From positions 3,406,001-3,470,000 of the forward strand of contig NZ_CP050296.1 of NCBI RefSeq assembly GCF_014189455.1: a DNA stretch of 64,000 bases. The letters run 5' to 3'. Numbering within the stretch: position 1 is the first letter of the stretch; each line of letters starts with the position of its first letter. The notes beneath the pieces are model-generated. The model was not told where the DNA came from. It saw nothing but the letters and a program-made list of their open reading frames with translations, and made no database searches. Below, one piece after another: positions 45,143 to 53,261 of this stretch. The position numbers and the translations under genes are program-made. Source of the DNA: Mesorhizobium huakuii. GTDB taxonomy: Bacteria; Pseudomonadota; Alphaproteobacteria; Rhizobiales; Rhizobiaceae.

Positions 45143-46390
45143 TCAAGCAACGCTGCGCAGCGCCGGCCTGCCGTCGTCGGCAAGGCGCGGGCCGATGAAG
45201 CGCGCATACCAGTCGACAAACTGGATCACGCCGCCCTCGTGCAACTCGGAATAGGGGCCGGGCTCATAGGCCGGCGACAGGATGCCGAAGGCGTTCTCCT
45301 CGACGATGCGGCGATCCTGGTCGTTGGTCTCGGTCCAGACATGGGTGAGCTCGGCAAGATCGTAGTCGACACCTTCGACCGCATCCTTGTGGACCAGCCA
45401 TTTGGTCGTCACCGCCGTTTCCGTCGCGCTGATCGGCAGCACGCGGAAGGTGACGGCATGGTCGATGAGGATATGGTTCCAGGTCGTCGGGTAGTGATAG
45501 TGCATCAACGTACCGATGCGGTCGGCCGACACGCTGTCGGAGAGGTTCTTCTTCACCGCCCGCTTGCCGGTCATCGTGTAGCTGACCGCGTCGCGCAGCA
45601 GCGGCGCCCTTGTGGCGCGGAATTGCCCGGCCGGGTCGATGCGGAACTTGCTCGGCAGGCCGGCCGCCTCGCATTTGGCCCAGTGCGCCAGCATCTCCGG
45701 ATCGCTGTCGGCGCCTTGCACGCCGGTCACCGTCGGGGCTTCCGGGAAGGTCTTGCACAGTTCCGGGTGATTGCCGGCGCAATGGTAGCACTCGCGGTTG
45801 TTTTCCCAGACGAGCTTCCAGTTGCCCTTCTCGACGATCGTGCTCTCGAAGGCGATCTTTGCTTCGCTCAAGCGGTGCGGCTTGAGATAGGGTTCGATCA
45901 TCGCCCGCATCGGCGCGAAGTCCGCCGCCTCCTTGGCCAGGCAGATGAAGATGTAGCCGGCCACGCTTTCGCAGGCGACCGGCTTCAGGCCGAACTGGCT
46001 CTTGTCGAAACCATCTGCCATCTGGCGGGCAAACAGTAACCTTCCGTCCAGCTCATAGGTCCACTGGTGATAGGGACAGACCAGCTTGGCGGCCATACCC
46101 TTGTCGGTGTTGCAGACGCGGCTGCCGCGATGGCGGCAGGAATTGTGGAAGGCATTGATCTTGCCCTGCTGATCGCGCACCAGCACGACCGGATAGTCGC
46201 CGATCTGCACGGTGATGAAACTGCCGGGCTTCGGCAGTTCGCAATCATGGCCGATGAACAGCCAGTCGCGATACCAGATCAGCTCCATGTCGAGCTTGAA
46301 GAAATCGGGATCCGTGTAGAAGGGCTGCTCGAGTGAGAAACCCTCTCTGCGGCTGTTCAAGAGCCTCAGCATATCGTTGCGCGCATCCAT
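45143..46390 (-). CDS. gbcA: glycine betaine monooxygenase, Rieske oxygenase subunit
   Basis: 415 residues. The Rieske cluster is CRHRGSRVCNTDKG with CPYHQWTYELDG (Cys-x-His and Cys-x2-His). The mononuclear iron site is in ENNRECYHCAGNHPELC. Family members demethylate glycine betaine or stachydrine; pairing with GbcB favours betaine, with stachydrine (Stc2) as the alternative. GAGGACAGGAC precedes the ATG. A cobalamin riboswitch begins about 125 nt upstream in the same orientation. Confidence 0.9.
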   Translation of the reverse strand: MDARNDMLRLLNSRREGFSLEQPFYTDPDFFKLDMELIWYRDWLFIGHDCELPKPGSFITVQIGDYPVVLVRDQQGKINAFHNSCRHRGSRVCNTDKGMAAKLVCPYHQWTYELDGRLLFARQMADGFDKSQFGLKPVACESVAGYIFICLAKEAADFAPMRAMIEPYLKPHRLSEAKIAFESTIVEKGNWKLVWENNRECYHCAGNHPELCKTFPEAPTVTGVQGADSDPEMLAHWAKCEAAGLPSKFRIDPAGQFRATRAPLLRDAVSYTMTGKRAVKKNLSDSVSADRIGTLMHYHYPTTWNHILIDHAVTFRVLPISATETAVTTKWLVHKDAVEGVDYDLAELTHVWTETNDQDRRIVEENAFGILSPAYEPGPYSELHEGGVIQFVDWYARFIGPRLADDGRPALRSVA

Positions 46391-46514
46391 GTCCTGTCCT
46401 CTTCGTTCAAGGACTGACTATGGTGGTGATTGAGGAAGGATCGACCGCACGCCGGCTCGCGCCGGATATGCAGCATCCGCCTCTTGACCGCCCACCGCGA
46501 TCAGTCGAGTTCAA

Positions 46515-46705
46515 CTATCTCGGGCTGGTTTCCGGGCTCTGGAGTGTCCTTGCGGACGGTCGCGACACCTTCCCAGGCTTTCGCCCAGTGGTCTCCCGTT
46601 GCGACTTGAACTCCACCACCGTTGCGGGGGCAGCGCCGGACTTTGACCGGCTTCCCAATTCTCCGCCCCGTCGTCACGAAGCGGCACCTGAGATGGCCTG
46701 ATCTA
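46515..46705 (-). promoter_or_regulatory. cobalamin (B12) riboswitch upstream of gbcA
   Basis: On the minus strand, in the right order: AGGTGCC, GGGAAGCCGGT (46646-46656), TCCGGCGCTGCC, CCCCCGCAACGG (46619-46630), CCACTGGG, CTGGGAAGG and the B12 box GAGCCCGGAAACCAGCCC (46522-46539). Together they form the conserved cobalamin aptamer core. The downstream gene in this orientation is gbcA. A CCGGC-GCGA-GCCGG hairpin (46452-46465) between aptamer and start codon may belong to the expression platform. Confidence 0.9.
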
Positions 46706-47197
46706 ATCACGACAGCGGATGCGACATCGGCATGAAAGCGACATCGCATCCATGTGGCGCGACACGCATGCGAAACGATCGGGTCAAGGCGGCAGTCACG
46801 AAAATCGTCGCGGTCACGGCTGTACCTGCTGTCAGAATCGACCCGGAACGGGCGCTAAAAAGGTTAACGGTATCGAAAAGTAACTATTAGCAGATTCTAA
46901 AATCGAACCGAACGGTTCGTTTCTGTTGACGGTGCGTGCAGGACGGTGTGAACGCTGAGGCTCCGATACAGTTGGTGATCGCAGCGCTGGTTTGCCTAAC
47001 AGTTTGATATCAAAAACAAAAATATATGGCCAGGAAGGCCTTGGCACAATTTCAAGTGGTGGATTCTTGGTCCACACGGAACAACTTCGTGATTGGAAAC
47101 GGCTGGCTGGCTTTCCCACATCGGGGCTGTCCGAACGACGCGATTTTAATCCCAAGACACGCCGCTAGACGGACAGAAAAATACTGGAGTGCCCAAA
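46706..47197. other. long intergenic region with one operator-like palindrome
   Basis: About 490 bp without a supportable gene. The only clear structure is CGAACCG-AA-CGGTTCG at 46904-46919. The rest presumably holds the promoters of the gbcA riboswitch transcript and of the DUF680 genes. Open frames here lack RBS and family features. Confidence 0.5.
46904..46919. promoter_or_regulatory. perfect palindrome CGAACCG-AA-CGGTTCG
   Basis: Seven-base perfect arms with a 2-bp centre, resembling operators of TetR/AcrR-family repressors. The likely target is the DUF680 array 280 bp downstream or the riboswitch transcript. No regulator gene is adjacent. Confidence 0.45.
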
Positions 47198-47395
47198 ATG
47201 AAAAAGATTGTTCTCACTGCCGCTGCCCTTCTGGCCATTTCCGGCAGCGCCTTCGCTGGTAGCGACCACTATGGTTCGAATGCCGCTGCAGCCGCGGCTG
47301 TCGACAGCCAGCACACCGCTTCGACCAAGAAGTCGGAACCGGCTGCTCAGGCGCCTGTTCAGGGTGCTGACCGCAACCTCTTCGGCAACAACTAA
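47198..47395 (+). CDS. DUF680-type small secreted protein 1
   Basis: 65 residues: signal peptide MKKIVLTAAALLAISGSAFA, then a short Gly/Ala/Ser-rich mature part starting GSDHYGSN and ending GADRNLFGNN. CTGGAG precedes the ATG. First of three tandem paralogues. The family is found mainly in Mesorhizobium-like genomes and has no known role; periplasmic location is predicted. Confidence 0.85.
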   Translation: MKKIVLTAAALLAISGSAFAGSDHYGSNAAAAAAVDSQHTASTKKSEPAAQAPVQGADRNLFGNN

Positions 47396-47468
47396 CAGCC
47401 GATCCCGGCCAATGGCGGGTTTTTCGCCCGCCGCTCCGGCCGACCTCAAGAAATTCAGGAGACCTAAC

Positions 47469-47678
47469 ATGAACAAGTTCATCATTGCTGCCGCCGCCGT
47501 TCTGGCCATCTCCGGCAGCGCTTTCGCCGGCAGCGACAACTATGGCTCCACCGGCGCCAACCAGGCTGCCGCTGCTTCGAACGACAGTTCGTACACCGCT
47601 TCGATCAAGAAGTCGGCTCCGGCCACTCAGGCGCCTGCTCAGCAGGGCGCTGACCGCAACCTTTTCGGCAACAACTAA
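47469..47678 (+). CDS. DUF680-type small secreted protein 2
   Basis: 69 residues, MNKFIIAAAAVLAISGSAFA signal peptide, mature start GSDNYGSTG and the same DRNLFGNN end. The upstream ATTCAGGAGAC is shared with copy 3, so the unit duplicated includes its RBS. Confidence 0.85.
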   Translation: MNKFIIAAAAVLAISGSAFAGSDNYGSTGANQAAAASNDSSYTASIKKSAPATQAPAQQGADRNLFGNN

Positions 47679-47749
47679 CAACCGGTTCGCAGCGGGACGG
47701 CGGGCATACCCGCTGTCCCGGCGAAATCCAGAAATTCAGGAGACTTGAA

Positions 47750-47989
47750 ATGAAGAAGATCATCCTTGCCGCCGCCGCCGTTCTGGCCATCTCCGGCAGT
47801 GCCTTCGCCGGCAGTGACAATTATGGCTCCAATGCCGCCAACCAGCCTGCGGCGACCTCGGTTGACAACTCGCGTACGGCTTCGATCCGCGGCAACGGCT
47901 CGCCCGTCTACAAGCTGCTCAATTCGTCGGGCGACGCGCAGAAGTCCGCGCCTCAGGGCAGCGACCGGAACCTCTTCGGCAACCACTAA
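47750..47989 (+). CDS. DUF680-type small secreted protein 3
   Basis: 79 residues with signal peptide MKKIILAAAAVLAISGSAFA, GSDNYGSN and the end GSDRNLFGNH. It carries an insertion (GNGSPVYKLLNSSGDAQK) absent in copies 1 and 2. Last of the array and followed by a strong terminator. Confidence 0.85.
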   Translation: MKKIILAAAAVLAISGSAFAGSDNYGSNAANQPAATSVDNSRTASIRGNGSPVYKLLNSSGDAQKSAPQGSDRNLFGNH

Positions 47990-48008
47990 CAGCCGAAGCT
48001 AATTTTCC

Positions 48009-48045
48009 AAAAAGAGCGGCGGGCCTGGCCCGCCGCTCTTTTTTC
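48009..48045. terminator. bidirectional terminator between the DUF680 array and aglK
   Basis: AAGAGCGGCGGGCC / CCCGCCGCTCTT, a near-perfect 13-14 bp stem with A-run and T-run on the two sides. It serves the plus-strand array and the minus-strand agl operon. Confidence 0.9.
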
Positions 48046-48056
48046 GATCCGAAGCC

Positions 48057-49169
48057 TCAGGCCGCCTTTGCTTCCGGCTTTTGCAGCGCGAAGGAATGTC
48101 CGTCCGCATCGAAGATATGCAGGTCCTCGGCATTGGCGCTCAGCCGCAATGTCGAACCGCGCTTGACCTCGACATTGCCGGGCAGCTTGGTCACCAGCGG
48201 CAGGTCGGCACGGCCGATGTCGACATAGACCAGCTGGACCTCGCCGAGCTGCTCGACATAGTCGACCGTTCCCTCGAACAGATAGTCCGCGCCGGTGGCG
48301 ACCATGAGGTCTTCCGGCCGCACGCCGAAGCTTACCGCCGCACCCTTCGCCGAGGCTGGCGTCGAGATCGGCACGGTCGCCTTGCGCCCGCCGACATGGC
48401 TGACGACAGTCGGGTTTCCGGTCTTGTCGATGGTCGCCGGCAGGATGTTCATGGCCGGCGAGCCGATGAACTGGGCAACGAACAGATTGCCGGGCTTCTT
48501 GTAGAGGTCCATCGGCGTGCCGACCTGTTCGATATGGCCGTCCTTAAGCACCACGATGCGGTCGGCCAGAGTCATTGCCTCGACCTGGTCGTGGGTGACG
48601 TAGATCATGGTCGTGGCGGGCATCGATTCCTTCAGCTTGGCGATCTCGATGCGGGTGGCAACGCGCAGGGCGGCGTCAAGGTTCGACAGCGGCTCGTCGA
48701 ACAGGAACACTTTCGGATTGCGCACGATGGCGCGGCCGATGGCGACGCGCTGGCGCTGCCCGCCCGACATCGCCTTGGGCAGCCGGTCGAGATATTTGGT
48801 CAATTGCAGGATTTCCGCCGCCTGGCGCACACGCCGGTCGATCTCGGCCTTGTTCTCCTTGCCGATCTTCATCGAGAACGCCATGTTGTCGTAGACCGTC
48901 ATGTGCGGATAGAGCGCATAGGACTGGAACACCATGGCGATGCCGCGCTTGGACGGCGGCACGTCGTTGACGACCTCACCGGCGATCTTGAGTTCGCCGG
49001 AGGTGATTTCCTCGAGCCCGGCGATCGACCGCAGCAAGGTCGACTTGCCGCAGCCCGACGGGCCGACGAAGACGATGAACTCGCCCGATTTGATATCGAG
49101 GTCGATGCCGTGGAGAATGTGCAGGTTGCCGTAGGATTTCTTCACTTGTCTCAGATTGACATCGGCCAT
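48057..49169 (-). CDS. aglK: alpha-glucoside ABC transporter, ATP-binding protein
   Basis: 370 residues of the MalK/UgpC class: Walker A GPSGCGKSTLLRS, signature MSGGQRQRVAIGRA, Walker B VFLFDEPLSNLD and a C-terminal OB-like regulatory domain. It energises import through AglF/AglG. It is the last gene of the aglEFGAK operon, 30 nt after aglA, and ends at a shared terminator. Confidence 0.93.
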   Translation of the reverse strand: MADVNLRQVKKSYGNLHILHGIDLDIKSGEFIVFVGPSGCGKSTLLRSIAGLEEITSGELKIAGEVVNDVPPSKRGIAMVFQSYALYPHMTVYDNMAFSMKIGKENKAEIDRRVRQAAEILQLTKYLDRLPKAMSGGQRQRVAIGRAIVRNPKVFLFDEPLSNLDAALRVATRIEIAKLKESMPATTMIYVTHDQVEAMTLADRIVVLKDGHIEQVGTPMDLYKKPGNLFVAQFIGSPAMNILPATIDKTGNPTVVSHVGGRKATVPISTPASAKGAAVSFGVRPEDLMVATGADYLFEGTVDYVEQLGEVQLVYVDIGRADLPLVTKLPGNVEVKRGSTLRLSANAEDLHIFDADGHSFALQKPEAKAA

Positions 49170-49198
49170 TGGTTTCCTCCCAGTGATGTCTCAAAAAC

Positions 49199-50863
49199 TC
49201 AGTCGATCCGTCCGAACCAGGCGCCGTAACCGCCGAGCTCGACCGAACCGGTGCTTGCCTGCCCGGAAAACCCGTGTCCCGGCAAAGGTTGCAGGGATCG
49301 GTTGCCAAGGTCAACCTTGGCCGGCTTGGCACCGAGGTTGAAGACACAGACGACCTGCTCATTGCCGGCGCGGCGCGTGAAGGCGACGGTGTCGCCCTCG
49401 CTTTCGATGAAGGTGATGTCGCCCTTGGCCAGAGCCGGATGGGCGCGGCGGAAGGTCAGGAAGCGCCGATAGTGCTCGAGCAGCGAAGCCTGGTCACCCT
49501 GCTGGACATTGACCGCCTGCGCCAGATGCTTGGCCGGCACCGGAAGCCAGGGCTTTGCCTGGGAGAAGCCGCCATTCTTGGCGTCGCCATCCCATACCAT
49601 CGGCGTGCGGCAGCCGTCGCGGCCCTTGAATTCCGGCCAGAAGCGGATGCCATAGGGATCCTGCAGATCCTCGAAACGCAGTTCGGCTTCGCCGAGCCCG
49701 AGCTCTTCGCCCTGATAGATGCAGACCGAGCCGCGCAAGGACATCAGCAGCGCCGAGATGACCTTGAGATAGGCGATCAGGTCGGCTTCGCCGGCCGCCC
49801 AGCGCGAGGCCGGGCGCATCACGTCGTGGTTGGAAAACGCCCAGCACGACCAGCCGTCGCTGGCGACCTTGCCGAAGGCTTCCAGCACCGAGCGGACCTT
49901 GGCCGCGCTGATCTTTTCCGGCGCCAGGAAATCGAAGGAATAGCACATATGCACGCGCTTGCCTCCGGCGGTGTAGGCCGCCACGACTTCCAGCCCGCGC
50001 TGTGAATCGCCGACCTCGCCGACAGCGGCGGTCGCCGGATATTCGTCAAGCAGGGCGCGGAAGCGTTCGAGGAAACCGAGGTTTTCCGGTCGGCTCTTGT
50101 CGTAGATATGGTCCTGGTAATTGTAGGGATTGACCGCCGGCGCGGTCTGGTCGTTGCGCTCTTCCGGCGGCAGCGGCGGATTGTTCTCCAGGCACTGGCT
50201 GTGGAAATAGAAATTGATCGTGTCGAGGCGGAAGCCGTCGACGCCGCGTTCTAGCCAGAAGCGGGTGACATCGAGCAGCGCGTCCTGGACTTCGCGGTTG
50301 TGGAAGTTGAGGTCGGGCTGCTCGGCCAGGAAATTATGCAGATAATATTGCTGGCGGCTGGTGTCCCACTGCCAAGCCGAGCCGCCGAAGATCGACAGCC
50401 AGTTGTTGGGCGGCGTGCCGTCGGGCCTGGCGTCTGCCCAGACATACCAGTCCGCCTTGGGATTGCTGCGGCTTGACCGGCTTTCCTTGAACCAGGGATG
50501 GCTGTCGGCGGTATGCGACAGCACTTCGTCGATCATCACCTTGAGGCCGAGCCTGTGCGCCTCCGCCGTCAGCGCATCGAAATCCGCCAGCGTGCCGAAC
50601 ATCGGATCGACGTCGCAATAGTCCGAGACGTCGTAGCCGAAATCCTTCATAGGCGACTTGAAGAAGGGCGAGATCCAGATGGCGTCCGCGCCGAGTGCGG
50701 CGATGTAGGGAAGCCTGCCGATAATGCCCTTGAGGTCGCCGATGCCGTCGCCGTTCGAATCCTGGTAGCTGCGCGGATAGATCTGGTAGATCACCGCGCC
50801 TCGCCACCAGTCGCGGTCGATGGCGAGGTCAGGGTTCGAACTGGCTTTCAAAGCGGATTGCAT
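49199..50863 (-). CDS. aglA: alpha-glucosidase (GH13)
   Basis: 554 residues, cytoplasmic. The GH13 motifs are KVMIDEVLSHTAD, DGFRLDTINF (nucleophile Asp), AAVGEVGD (acid/base Glu) and FSNHDVMR. It hydrolyses imported sucrose, maltose or trehalose-type alpha-glucosides. Its place between aglG and aglK is the same as in Sinorhizobium. Confidence 0.94.
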   Translation of the reverse strand: MQSALKASSNPDLAIDRDWWRGAVIYQIYPRSYQDSNGDGIGDLKGIIGRLPYIAALGADAIWISPFFKSPMKDFGYDVSDYCDVDPMFGTLADFDALTAEAHRLGLKVMIDEVLSHTADSHPWFKESRSSRSNPKADWYVWADARPDGTPPNNWLSIFGGSAWQWDTSRQQYYLHNFLAEQPDLNFHNREVQDALLDVTRFWLERGVDGFRLDTINFYFHSQCLENNPPLPPEERNDQTAPAVNPYNYQDHIYDKSRPENLGFLERFRALLDEYPATAAVGEVGDSQRGLEVVAAYTAGGKRVHMCYSFDFLAPEKISAAKVRSVLEAFGKVASDGWSCWAFSNHDVMRPASRWAAGEADLIAYLKVISALLMSLRGSVCIYQGEELGLGEAELRFEDLQDPYGIRFWPEFKGRDGCRTPMVWDGDAKNGGFSQAKPWLPVPAKHLAQAVNVQQGDQASLLEHYRRFLTFRRAHPALAKGDITFIESEGDTVAFTRRAGNEQVVCVFNLGAKPAKVDLGNRSLQPLPGHGFSGQASTGSVELGGYGAWFGRID

Positions 50864-50867
50864 TGTC

Positions 50868-52022
50868 TCAGCCTCCTTTCACCGAACCGGCAAGCAGCCC
50901 GCGGACGAAATAGCGCTGCAGCGAGAAGAACACGATCAGCGGCACGATGATGGTCACGAAGGCCGAGGTCGTCAGGATCTCCCAATCGCCGCCGCGTGAG
51001 CCAAGCAGTGCGTTGAGCTTGGCCGTCAGCACGATCTGGTCTGCTTCCGTACCAAGGAAAACCATCGCCACCAAGAGATCGTTCCATACCCACAGGAACT
51101 GGAAGATGGCGAAGGAGGCCAGCACCGGGAAGGACAGCGGCAGCACGATCTTGACGAAGATCTCGAAATCGCTGGCGCCGTCGATGCGCGCCGATTCCAT
51201 GATTTCGCGCGGCAGGCCGGCGATGTAGCTCCTGAGCAGATAGATGGCGAAGGGCAGGCCGAAACCGGTATGCGCCAGCCAGATGCCGAGATAGGTTTTC
51301 GACGGTACGCCGAAGAACGTGCCGACGCCGTTGTAGAGTTTCAACAGCGGGATCAGCGACATCTGCAACGGCACCACCAGGAGGCCGATGATCACCGCGA
51401 TCAGCAGCGCCCTGCCGGGGAAACGCATCCAGGCCAGTGCGTAGGCGGCAAAGGCGGCGATCAGGATCGGAATGACGGTCGCCGGAATGGTGACCGTCAG
51501 CGAATTCATGAACGAGCGGCCGATGCCTTCGGAAAACAGCACGGTCTTGTAGTTGTCGGGGGTGAATTTCGGCGGCGCCGACGAGGCATAGTAAACGCGC
51601 TGCCCGCGGTCGCCTTCGAACGCCTTGGGCGAAGCCATGACGAAGCTGCCGTCGGCGTTGAGCTGCAAGGTCACGCCGTCGCCGAGATCGGCCGACGTGC
51701 CGGCGGGATACTGGGTCGGTGCAGCCGACTTGACGCCGAAGGCGCTGATGTTGCGCTTGGCGCCGTCGCCGAAGATGTTGCCCTCGAGGACGAACTTGCC
51801 GTCCTTCTGGACTTGCGTCGAGGCGGCGGGCAGGCGGCCGGCTTCGGTCTGGGTGGAACTGGAGAAGGAGTTCCACCAGCCCGAGGCGATGATCTGGTCC
51901 TTGACGCGCAGCGAGGAGACCAGGATGCCCAGCGTTGGGATGGTCCAGATCGTAACGAAGACCAGCACCGCTATGTGGACGCCGAAGCGGCTGGCGAAGG
52001 ACTTTCCGGTCGCGACGGCCAT
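50868..52022 (-). CDS. aglG: alpha-glucoside ABC transporter permease AglG
   Basis: 384 residues, binding-protein-dependent permease of the MalG class with the EAA loop PREIMESARIDGASDFEIFVKI. A ~120-residue periplasmic insertion (about 40-150) between TM1 and TM2 is usual for AglG. It follows aglF with essentially no gap. Confidence 0.93.
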   Translation of the reverse strand: MAVATGKSFASRFGVHIAVLVFVTIWTIPTLGILVSSLRVKDQIIASGWWNSFSSSTQTEAGRLPAASTQVQKDGKFVLEGNIFGDGAKRNISAFGVKSAAPTQYPAGTSADLGDGVTLQLNADGSFVMASPKAFEGDRGQRVYYASSAPPKFTPDNYKTVLFSEGIGRSFMNSLTVTIPATVIPILIAAFAAYALAWMRFPGRALLIAVIIGLLVVPLQMSLIPLLKLYNGVGTFFGVPSKTYLGIWLAHTGFGLPFAIYLLRSYIAGLPREIMESARIDGASDFEIFVKIVLPLSFPVLASFAIFQFLWVWNDLLVAMVFLGTEADQIVLTAKLNALLGSRGGDWEILTTSAFVTIIVPLIVFFSLQRYFVRGLLAGSVKGG

Positions 52023-52023
52023 C

Positions 52024-53036
52024 TCAATGCCCTCCCGTTTCTTTGTTGGCCTGGCGGATGTTCCAGACCATGATCGGAATGACCGCGATCATGATGATGA
52101 TGGCGATTGTCGCGCCGCGCCGAAATCGCCGCCGCCGCGGAACATCCAGTCGAACATCAGATTGGCCAGCACCTGGCTGTTCCACTGGCCGTTGGTCATG
52201 GTCAGCACGATGTCGAACACTTTCAGCACCAGGATGGTGATCGTGGTCCAGACCACGGCGATGGTGCCCCAGATCTGCGGCACCATGATCTTCCAGAAGA
52301 TCTGGAACGGATTGGCGCCGTCGATGACGGCGGCTTCCAGCGTCTCTTCCGGAATGCCGCGCAGCGCCGAGGACAGGATGACCATGGCAAAGCCCGTCTG
52401 GATCCAGATCAGGATAATCATCAGGAAGAAATTGTTCCAGAACGGCAGCGATATCCAAACCTGCGGCTGACCGCCGAAATGCTGGATAACAGCATTCAGA
52501 ATGCCGATCTGCGTCTGGCCGTCGCCGCGATACTCGTAGATGAATTTCCAGATCACGCTGGCGCCGACGAAGGAGATGGCCAGCGGCAGGAAGATCAGGC
52601 TCTTGGCGATCGTGCCCCACCAGATCTTGTCGGTGAGCACGGCAATGATCAGGCCGAGGAAGGTGCAGGCGGCGGGCACGACAGCCAGCCACAGCACGTT
52701 GTTGAGGATCGAGTTGCGGAACTCACGGTCGCCGAAGGCCCATTGATAGTTGGCCAGGCCGACGAAGTTGACGCCACCGCGATCGAGGAACGACAGCCGC
52801 AGCGTCTCGACCACGGGGTAGATGAGATAGATGGTCAGGATGATCATCGCCGGTCCGACGAACAGCCACGGCCGGACGAGTCCTTGCCGGCGCAGATTGT
52901 CGATGGCCGCGGCGCCGGCAACGCCGCGCGACGGGAATATCAGGTCGACCAGTTTGTTGGCGCCCCAGAAATAGGCGACGCAGCCGCCGACGCCGACGAT
53001 GATGACAAATATGGCCGAGAAAATCTGAGACGCCAT
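52024..53036 (-). pseudogene. aglF: alpha-glucoside ABC transporter permease AglF, frameshifted near the C-terminus
   Basis: MalF-class permease with EAA loop PEETLEAAVIDGANPFQIFWKI. The long frame ends wrongly after MFRGGGDFG (AARQSPSSS, no stop until 52089). One missing base at 52111-52122 (GGCGCGGCG where GGCCGCGGCG is expected) would restore RGATIAIIIMIAVIPIMVW, the last TM helix, ending just before aglG. About 30 residues including that helix are affected. GGAGGAATGC precedes the ATG at 53036. Real mutation or base-calling error cannot be separated. Confidence 0.85.
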
Positions 53037-53261
53037 GCATTCCTCCCCTACGCATGACCCGGTGAGGCTTGATAACCTCGGGATCAGGCGCCGATTCAGT
53101 TGTCGGAGCGCAATCGGCCGCAAAAAAACTCACGTGCGGAAATGCGCTTCATGTCGATGCGCTCATGACGAAAAGCTGCGGCGTGGGCCGCTGTGGGATC
53201 CGGACGGCGAGGCCCGGATCCACTGCGAGAACTGTGCTCGTTCCCGAATTCGGCCAGCCGC

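Noticed and set aside
46501..46749. 82-residue minus-strand ORF
   Set aside because: It coincides with the cobalamin aptamer, whose conserved bases explain the sequence.
47026..47262. 78-residue plus-strand ORF before the DUF680 array
   Set aside because: No RBS or domain; overlaps the first DUF680 gene in another frame.
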